Shown: piece after piece, positions 57,527 to 64,000 of the stretch | Position numbering within the stretch: the first letter of the stretch is position 1 | Layout: the number at the start of each line of letters is the position of its first letter | Assembly: GCA_024291935.2 (NCBI GenBank) | Contig: CM044313.1 | Coordinates: 86,985,001-87,049,000 of the forward strand | Origin: Okapia johnstoni | Taxonomy: Eukaryota; Chordata; Mammalia; Artiodactyla; Giraffidae | Reading direction: 5' to 3' | Length of the DNA: 64,000 nt | Program-made: the position numbers and the translations under genes | Notes under the pieces: generated by a model | Databases searched by the model: none | What the model saw: only the letters and a program-made list of their open reading frames with translations | Told to the model about the DNA's origin: nothing

Positions 57527-57653
57527 TGTGAAAGTGAAGTCGCTCAGTCGTGTCCGACTCTCAGTGACCCCATGGACTGTAGCCTACCAGGCTCCTCTGT
57601 CCATGGGATTTTCCAGGCAAGAGTACTGGAGTGGGGTGCCATTGCCTTCTCCG
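57527..57653 (-). mobile_element. Bov-tA SINE, antisense, in the retrovirus
   Basis: TGTGAAAGTGAAGTCGCTCA, GTCGTGTCCGACTCTCAGTG, CATGGGATTTTCCAGGCAAG and TACTGGAGTGGGGTGCCATT, ending GCCTTCTCC. 5'-truncated half-SINE, close to consensus. Confidence 0.95.
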
Positions 57654-57799
57654 AAACAACGGCTAATTTGACTCAAAGGCTGGGTCAGGAGTTAACCTTC
57701 TGATAATGTCTGTTGATAAGCTAAAAGCTGAGTCACATAGTTAATTTTAAGGCTTCAGGATCTATGACAATATCTGTGCACAAAAACAGTCTGTCATAG
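57654..57799 (-). other. Retroviral spacer, unassigned
   Basis: Between integrase remnant and SINE; no protein similarity seen. Probably env or pol-env junction DNA by position. Confidence 0.35.
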
Positions 57800-58480
57800 A
57801 GACAGTCCCTTCTTCTTAGGGGCAGTTTGAGCCCTCATTAAAGCTACTGGTAAAACTTTAAACCAACTGTCTTGTGTTTCCTGAGTTAGCTTACACTGAT
57901 GTCTCTTAATAATGTCATTAGCATTTTTTACCATTCCCGAAGATTGGGGTCTCCAGGAACAGTGTGATATCCTGTTCTTAGAGCTTTTGACACCCCTTGA
58001 GTTACAGCAGCTTTAAAGGTGGAGCATATTGTTGCTCTGAACTTTAAGATCCCACTTACATCATGAGAAGTCAGTACAGTAAAATTTCACCCATTAGTAA
58101 ACTTATGAGTTTTAGGTATTAGCAAATCAATAGTAACAATTACCCTTAAGCATTGTGGCCATAGTCTTTATTTTCAGTAACAAACTAAACTCTGATCCTG
58201 TGGGCAAGCTCATAGTTGCAGTCTACAAGAGAGCAATTTGAAGAGCCTTAAAAGCCTTTTGAGTAACTAGAGACCAAACCACCTTGTTGGTTTGGGCCTG
58301 CTGAGTCTAAGTTATAAGTGTATATAAAGGCCAGGTAAGTTCCCCATAACCTGGAATCCAAAGTGGCAGTAGCCTGTTATTCCCAAGAATCCATTCAATT
58401 GTCTTAAAGTCATAGGTAGAGGATGATCTAATATAGATTTAACTCTGGAAAGCATCCTTCAAATCAATGATTGAAAAAAT
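57800..58480 (-). pseudogene. Endogenous retroviral pol with RT core and RNase H/IN deletions
   Basis: Minus-strand pieces: SIIDLKDAF (start of RT palm, 58449-58473) is followed after only about 15 codons by LNGFLGITGYCHF (RT thumb/connection, 58362-58402). A normal RT has well over 100 residues between these, so the YxDD active site is deleted. Later pieces match the C-terminal part of integrase (KLTQETQDSWFKVLPVALM near 57840-57920). RNase H and the integrase catalytic core are missing. Many stops. Confidence 0.75.
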
Positions 58481-58489
58481 ATTTGGCTT

Positions 58490-58680
58490 ATCCAGACAGC
58501 CCCATTACAGTAGTGGATTGGGAGGAAAGCAGAGCAGGGGCTTTAGTGAGAAGAGAGAAATTTGCCCCAGTGTCCAAAAGAAATTGACTGATTGGCCTTC
58601 CACAGTTATTATTACCCAGGGTTCCTCAGGTGTAATTAGGACAGGAGCTTATGTGAGGACCCCCGGGCACCTTCAGTCCT
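58490..58680 (-). pseudogene. Endogenous retroviral protease remnant
   Basis: Aspartic protease of the retroviral type. The minus strand gives PWVIITVEGQ followed, after a frameshift, by FLLDTGANFSLL; the DTGA active-site loop is at 58563-58574. A later TTVMGLSG block near 58510 fits the protease flap region order in gamma-like viruses. It sits directly after gag. The frameshift and downstream stop make it dead, though the catalytic tetrapeptide itself survives. Confidence 0.75.
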
Positions 58681-58689
58681 GATTGTCTT

Positions 58690-60015
58690 GAGAGTCACAC
58701 CTCTGGGGCCTACATCACAGAGGGCAGTCTCTTCCCGGTATGGTCCTTTGCAGACTGGACCTTGAGCCAGGGGTGGCTTAGATGCTTGAGGGCAATCCTG
58801 CTTGAGGTGCCCCTCCTTACCACAGTAATACCAAGTCCATCCCTTTTCACCTGGGTTCCTCTGGGCATTTTTCTCAGGCTGTTTCAGAGCAGATCTAACA
58901 GCCATTGTTGGGGCTTCAGACTTTCGACTGGTTCTTTTTTTTTTTTTTTGGTCTATTTTCAGCCTCATATTCTCTATTGTAATATTCCATCTGAGCCAGT
59001 TGAAACAGGTTATCTGAAGACTGATTTGGTCCAAACTCCTGTTTTGCCTATTGAATGAGATATCTATCTTTTAAGATCATTTCTCCCTCTGTAATTTCGA
59101 GATCAACGTCAGTAAACTTGTGGAGAGCCTCCCATAGTCTATCTAGGAATTTACCAGGAGTTTCCTTCTCTCCCTGTTCTATATCAGGCAACCTAGAATA
59201 GTTTAAAGTCTTAGCATGTGCTTGCTTAAGTCCTTCAAGAATACATCCGACTAGGTGACTCTGTTGTGGGAATGGCTTTGCTCCCAGTAGGAAGGAGGGC
59301 TATTTTGTGTTCCCTCTTTTCCCTTGCCTCATGCTCAAGCCATTCATCTCCAAAAGTAGTAGCTTCCCCCAAAACTCGTGTTCTTGAGTCAGGAGTCAGC
59401 GTCTGTCCCAAGACATACATTACATTTCTCCAAGTAAGCTCACAAAATAAAGTTAGCCCCATACAGGCTTCTATGTACTTTTGGATCCTCTAAATAGTCT
59501 CAACCCTCAATTGGGACTGTTTGAAATTTTACCGAGAATGAGGCAACTCCTCCTAGAAGGATGCCCTTATTTTCAGCCTTTTCAGTTGGGAGTTCCTGAT
59601 ACAGGGGCAAAGTAAGAGGACAGGAAGGAGCTAAAGGTTTCACACCCATATCTGCACCCTTAGGACATAAGTCTGGCATGTCTCGCAGAGAGATAAAGAG
59701 CAACACATATGGCTGCTGCTGCTGCTAAGTCGCTTCAGTCGTGTCCGACTCTGTGCGACTCCATAGATGGCAGCCCACCAGGCTCCCCCACCCCTGGGAT
59801 TCTCCAGGCAAGAACACTGGAGTGGGTTGCCATTTCCTTCTCCAACACATATGGCACTTCTACCCATTTCTCTTATTTTCTATGGAACCGGTCTAGTTGT
59901 AAAACAGTATCGTAACTGAGAGACCCTTTAACAGGTCAGTGTTACCCATCTTCCAAAAGATACTGTGGCCCTTCAGTATCACAGAAGAATATCAGGTGTG
60001 CCTTTTTTTAAACTC
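58690..60015 (-). pseudogene. Endogenous retroviral gag remnant (MA-p12-CA-NC)
   Basis: Structural polyprotein of a gamma-like retrovirus, read on the minus strand. Matrix-end traces (LLKGSLSYDTVLQLDRF, 59880-59965; LCPKGADMGVKPLAPSCPL, 59620-59680), capsid pieces (ALLPTGSKAIP near 59265-59310; TPGKFLDRLWEALHKFTDVD near 59100-59160), and a nucleocapsid zinc knuckle (YYCGKEGHLKQDCP, about 58788-58829). A single knuckle is typical of gammaretroviruses. Its first cysteine is now tryptophan. The 132-codon frame 58636-59034 covers capsid end plus nucleocapsid. A SINE splits the matrix part at 59713-59842. Frameshifts and stops throughout. Confidence 0.8.
59713..59842 (-). mobile_element. Bov-tA SINE, antisense, in gag, with perfect duplication
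   Basis: CTGCTGCTGCTGCTAAGTCG (reversed AGC-type tail), CTTCAGTCGTGTCCGACTCT, CAGGCAAGAACACTGGAGTG, ending CATTTCCTTCTC. A perfect 12-base duplication, CAACACATATGG, flanks it (59701-59712 and 59843-59854). 5'-truncated. Little decay, so a recent insertion. Confidence 0.97.
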
Positions 60016-60020
60016 TGGGG

Positions 60021-61408
60021 ATCAAACTTGTCCCATTTTTTTTAAATACATTTTAAAGAAATGGTTCTGAAACTGCTAGCTCCCATTTGCAAGAGAGAAA
60101 AAAGGGGCATCCACAGAAGTGTCTTTTTTCCACCGGAAATGTCCTTCCCTGTTCTAGATGGGGGTGTAGATAGACTCTGCACCAAAGCTTTCCTTCCCTG
60201 GTCGGACTTAAGTCTTTCCCTTATCTACGCAGGTGTCTTACTCATCCCTCCCAGTTCTACCACCGAGGCAGGGTGGAGATGCACCAGGGATAGACCTGAT
60301 GGCATCCCAGATTGATTTAGTTCTATACCACCAAGACCTTTGTTTGATTTGCCTTTTGCTCTGATGCCACCCAGAGTGTAACAGAGTAGCTTTCCTGGAA
60401 TGTTTCCCAAGCTAGGACTACTAGGGGAAGTATCTATCTTATGTGTGCCTGTGCACATTCCTGAGTATGGTCCTGACCGCAGTACAAGTGGTGTGTCACA
60501 AAGAGATGAACAACAACCAAGATGTCCCTTCTGAGTGTCACCACGCCAGTATATGTGATAGCAAAAGAGGTGGTGGAGGGTTGGCCAATGGGGAAAGAGT
60601 GATTTTTGTCCTTGAGCTACTAGGACCAAACCTTCCAGTTCATTTCCACAGATTCCACAGAAAGAAATATCTAAGGAGTTGAGACAAAAGCCATTAGAGA
60701 GCCTCCTCTTGTCCACTAAGAGCTAGCACTACCAAAGGAAGAAGCCCATTGCATTTCCAATCTGACCAGATCCTGCAATTCCCAATCTGTGTCCTCAAAA
60801 ACCTCATGGTCCTCAAAACCCTCAAAAACTGGATACCAGCAAGGCTTCTATCCACACAGCTAGGAGACACAGCGGTGACAAAGACTCACTTTCAGGTCGC
60901 TGGGCCCCTGAGGCAGGCAACCAAGGGAGTGATCTCTAGCCTGAGAGACGTTCCTGGAGCTAGAGCTCCGCCTCACTCCCAAACATGCTCCTGTAACTTT
61001 CGGCTCCTAGCAAGGCTAGGTGCGTCCATGCATGGGGTCTAAGCAAAAGTACATAGTAACAGCATGGATCGCAAGTCCATTGAAAGTCTATGATACAGCA
61101 GATTATGTTAGTAGTTCTAATTCCCCGTGCAATTATGGAATGGTCAAAGAGAACAGGAAAAAGTAACTGAGAAAGGAAAGTTCGGTCCACATGCTTTTCC
61201 CATTTCTGGCCTCTCCCCTAGCAGGGACCTTGGGTGTCTGTGGGCATTGGCAGGTCGGTATAAACCTCTGTCTAGAGCAGGGAAGGACGCTCCCGGTGGA
61301 AAAAAGCTATGGCTGTGGGTGCCGCTTTTTTCTCTCTTACAGATGGGAGCTAGCATTTCCAGAACCATTTCTCTAAAATGTATTTTTAAAAGTTGGGGCA
61401 AGTTTGAT
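60021..61408. repeat. Inverted repeat pair at the right of the retrovirus
   Basis: Arm 1 (60021-60179, + strand) and arm 2 (61251-61408, reverse complement) are about 80% alike over about 158 bases. Shared words include ATCAAACTTG, GAAATGGTTCTG, GCTAGCTCCCAT, AGAGAGAAAAAA, TTTTTTCCACCGG and GTCCTTCCCTG. The loop of about 1.07 kb has no recognised content. Confidence 0.85.
60180..61250. other. Unassigned GC-richer DNA between the inverted repeat arms
   Basis: Comparatively GC- and CpG-rich. The 163-codon minus frame (60225-60716) and several + frames show no domain I recognise. By position this should be the retroviral leader or 5' LTR, but no LTR, primer-binding site or gag start is seen. 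Origin unknown. Confidence 0.4.
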
Positions 61409-61410
61409 TG

Positions 61411-62191
61411 TCCCATCTTTGCATGAAATGTTGCCTTTGTATCTCTAATTTTCTTGAAGAGATCTCTAGTCTTTCCCATTCTATCCTTCGGCTCTATTTC
61501 TTTGCACCAGTCACTGAGGAAAGCTTTCTTATCTCTCCTTGCTCGTCTTTGGAAGTCTGCATTCAGATGGATATATCTTTTCTTTTCTCTTTTGCCTTTC
61601 ACTTCTCTTCTTTTCTCAGCTATTTGTAAGGACTCTCAGACAACCATTTTGCCTTTTTGCATTTCTTCTTGTGGATGGTTTTGATCACCGCCTCCTGTAC
61701 AATGTTACAAACCTCTGTTCATAGTTTTTCAGGAACTCTGTCTATCAAATCTAATATCTTGAATCTATTTTTCACTTCCACTGTATACTTGTAAGGTTTG
61801 ATATATGTCATACCTGAATGATCTAGTGGTTTTCCATACTCTCTTCAATTTAAGTCTGAATTTTGCAATGATTTCATGATCTGAGCCTCAGTCAGCTCCT
61901 GGTCTTGCTTTTTGCTGACTGTGTAGAACTTCTCCCCCTTCAGCTGCAATGAATATGATCAATCTGACTTCGGTATTGACCATCTGGTGATGTCCATGTG
62001 TCGAGTCGTCTCTTGTGTTGTTGGAAGAAGGTGTTTGCTATGACCAGTGCGTTCTCTTGGCAAAACTCTGTTATCCTTTGCCCTGCTTCATTTTGACTCC
62101 AAGGCCAAACTTGCTTGTTACACCAGGTATCTCTTGACTTCCTACTTTTGCTTTCCAGTCCCCTATGAAGAAAAGGGCATCTTTTTTGGGT
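61411..62191 (-). mobile_element. BovB LINE, antisense, 5' part (right of the retrovirus)
   Basis: Continues the BovB of 54620-56279 in the 5' direction: CCCATCTTTGCATGAAATGT, TCTCTAATTTTCTTGAAGAG, CTCAGTCAGCTCCTGGTCTT, CAATCTGACTTCGGTATTGA and CTTTCCAGTCCCCTATGAAG. Minus translation: a basic linker RRARRDKKAFLSDWCKEIE and GKTRDLFKKIRDTKATFHAK, then endonuclease traces. It ends in CTTTTTTGGG at the truncation point. A candidate target duplication, TAATCAATAA (62192-62201), pairs with TAAACAATAG at 54609-54618. The first 31 bases (61412-61442) repeat 56249-56279. Confidence 0.9.
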
Positions 62192-62201
62192 TAATCAATA
62201 A

Positions 62202-62539
62202 GTAAATAAATTATGGGATAAATAAATGAAATTCATAAGAAAATATAAAATAACTAGAAATATTTTTAATACCTTGCAGAAACATATGTTCAGTCATTAG
62301 AGATTATACTCTGGGAACTATCCTATATTCAGAGCATACAGTCTCTGACATAATAGAAACTAACCCAGCTTTCTAGTTAGAGATTCAACTTGAGTTTTCT
62401 GTCAAGAACAGCTGGATTCATGGATTGTGTATGTAGGCGGATCTCACAGGATGGTAAAGGGTATGGAATGGCTTATGTACTGTCACTACAACAGAGTTCA
62501 AATTCAGTAAAGATTATTCCATTTTTGAGATTGCATCTA
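62202..62539. other. Unassigned stretch
   Basis: AT-rich, no repeat or gene recognised. Confidence 0.5.
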
Positions 62540-63168
62540 TTGGCAAATAGATGTGGAAAGAGTGAGAGACTTTATTTTAGGGGGGCTCCAAATTCACTGC
62601 AGATGGTGACTGTAGCCATGAAATTAAAAGACATTTGCTCCTTGGAAGAAAACCTATGACCAACCTAGACAGCATATAAAAAGCAAAGACATTACTTTAC
62701 CAACAAAGGTCTGTCTAGTCAAAGCTATGGTTTTTCCAGCAATCATGTATGGATGTGAGATTCGGACTATAAAGAAGGCTGAGTGCCAAAGAAGTGATGC
62801 TTTTGAACTGTGGTGTTGGATAAGACTCTTGAGAGTCCCTTGGACTGCAAGGAGATACACCAGTCAGTCCTAAAGGAAATCAGTCCTGAATATTCATTGG
62901 AAGGACTGATGCTGAAGCTGAAATTCCAAGATTTGGCCATGTGATGTGAAGAACTGATTCATTGGAAAATACCCTGATGCTGGGAAAGATTGGAGGCAGG
63001 AAGAGAAGGGGACAACAGAGGATGAGATGATTGGATGACATCACTGATGCGATGGACATGAGTTTGTGTAGGCTCTGGGACTTGGTGGTGGACAGGGAAG
63101 CATGGTGTGCTGCAGTCCATGGGGTCGTAAAATTTTGATCATTACTGGGCAACTGAACTGAACTGAAA
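62540..63168 (+). mobile_element. BovB LINE 3' part
   Basis: TGGCAAATAGATGTGGAAAG, GACTGTAGCCATGAAATTAA, GTCTAGTCAAAGCTATGGTT, TTGGAAGGACTGATGCTGAA and terminal CTGAACTGAACTGAA. Covers the RT connection and C-terminal region; no active site. Lies in the opposite orientation to the BovB just to its left. Confidence 0.93.
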
Positions 63169-64000
63169 GGTTCATCCAAACCTAAAAAGGTTCAAATTAT
63201 AATCAATTAATTGGCACATGATTGGAAAACTAGAAAATAGAATAGAATAAAGATGTGAGGACAAATCATTGGGATAAATGACCTGAGAGAAGGGTCCCTC
63301 TGATATAGAGGGACATCTTGACGTATGTTTGCAAACCTGTAAACATTTGTAACATATGAAATGTTGTCTATAGTTTCTAATATTGCAAGGTGCACCTGCC
63401 CCTGAAAGTTACTTATATTAATATATAGCAAGTACATAGTTTTTCCTTGATTTCTTAACTTTTTTATCTCTAGTCCTCGTATTCACTCTCTAGCAAGTTC
63501 TTTGATCTTATTCCCTGCCAGAATGTCAATGCTGCATTAAAGCAAGAGCTCAGAAAAGTCAACCTTTGAGTATGGACTCTGAAGGAAGGATCAATGTGGG
63601 AAACATATAAATTCTCTGAGTAAAAGTGTAGATTCAGTGTCTCCTTCTCTGTAAAAAACACACCAGCTGTGGCCTTACTATACTGTTACGTATCTAATGG
63701 CTATCATTTATGTGAAATAATTATAATGTGACTAATATAATATGAATGTACCAAATATGTATTAAGCACCTAATATGTGCTTAGATCACTTCTTTGCTTT
63801 CATTATAGACAGAATTTTACTTATCAAGTGCAAATTAATTGATAATAATTAGTTTTACTTGTACCTGCTTTAAATTTATCTTGTTCTTTGGTTTATCTAA
63901 AATATCAATAAAATACTTATAAAATATAAATTAAAAAAGAAATATACGTTGCTTTGTAAATACTTGAAAAATAATGAACTAATTTTAACTTCACACTGAT
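63169..64000. other. Unassigned AT-rich stretch
   Basis: No repeat or gene recognised to the end of the window. Confidence 0.5.

Larger units (their letters stand above)
56913..61409 (-). mobile_element. Internal region of a degraded gamma-like endogenous retrovirus
   Basis: Minus-strand order from right to left: unassigned leader-like DNA with an inverted repeat (60020-61409), gag (about 58690-60015), protease (58490-58680), a cut-down pol (57800-58480), env traces (57030-57500), then the 3' LTR. No 5' LTR or primer-binding site is recognisable on the right. Two Bov-tA SINEs lie inside. The whole unit interrupts an antisense BovB. Stops, frameshifts and large deletions show it is long dead. 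Confidence 0.85.

Noticed and set aside
60225..60716. 163-codon minus-strand frame as a gene
   Set aside because: No recognisable domain, it lies within the retroviral unit between inverted repeat arms, and it has no supporting start or splice context.
1..64000. tRNA genes from the tRNA-like halves of the SINEs
   Set aside because: The B-box-like words (GGTTTGATCCC and similar) are part of Bov-tA or CHR SINEs and are not within a foldable tRNA cloverleaf.
1..64000. CRISPR-like or other spaced repeat arrays
   Set aside because: All short repeats seen are tandem microsatellites or pairs; no regularly spaced direct repeats, and the DNA is mammalian.

Overview
This is a gene-poor, AT-rich stretch of ruminant nuclear DNA (cattle, or a close bovid such as sheep or goat). 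The assignment rests on many copies of the BovB (RTE-type) LINE and of the Bov-tA tRNA-like SINE, plus one CHR-2-type cetartiodactyl SINE and old mammalian repeats (L1, MIR, MER5/hAT, MaLR-like LTRs). I found no intact protein-coding gene, exon series, tRNA, rRNA or CRISPR array. The longer open frames all lie in retroelements: BovB reverse transcriptase, L1 ORF1 or an endogenous retrovirus.

Layout. 0.3-6.5 kb: a Bov-tA SINE, a MIR, two short L1 3' ends, then an antisense L1 5' region (2.79-6.48 kb) cut into three pieces by two BovB insertions. 6.8-16 kb: Bov-tA copies, one of them split by a solo retroviral LTR, a BovB tail, a hAT fossil, and an old MER5A split by a MaLR-like LTR. 16.7-18.1 kb: the best-preserved BovB reverse transcriptase. 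18-27 kb: mostly unassigned, with an antisense BovB and a long TG microsatellite. 27.5-30.2 kb: a CHR-2 SINE, a sense L1 5'/ORF1 region carrying a Bov-tA, and an internal BovB scrap. 31-35.9 kb: a Bov-tA, two L1 copies that share one inversion junction, and a BovB with an internal deletion. 38.6-41.6 kb: an old LTR, L1 pieces, SINEs and a CA/TA microsatellite. 41.6-48.7 kb: mainly unassigned single-copy-looking DNA with two MIRs. 48.7-51.8 kb: the most complete BovB (endonuclease plus reverse transcriptase), itself hit by a Bov-tA. 54.6-62.2 kb: one antisense BovB interrupted by about 5.1 kb of antisense gamma-like (class I) endogenous retrovirus, which carries two SINEs. 62.5-63.2 kb: a final sense BovB tail.

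Nothing here works together as a pathway. The elements are dead copies whose nesting gives a relative order of insertion: MER5A, then the MaLR-like LTR; L1, then BovB; BovB, then the retrovirus, then Bov-tA; and Bov-tA, then the solo LTR. No new biological system is evident. The most informative oddities are the nested junctions, the shared L1 inversion breakpoint, and the irregular right-hand boundary of the retrovirus.
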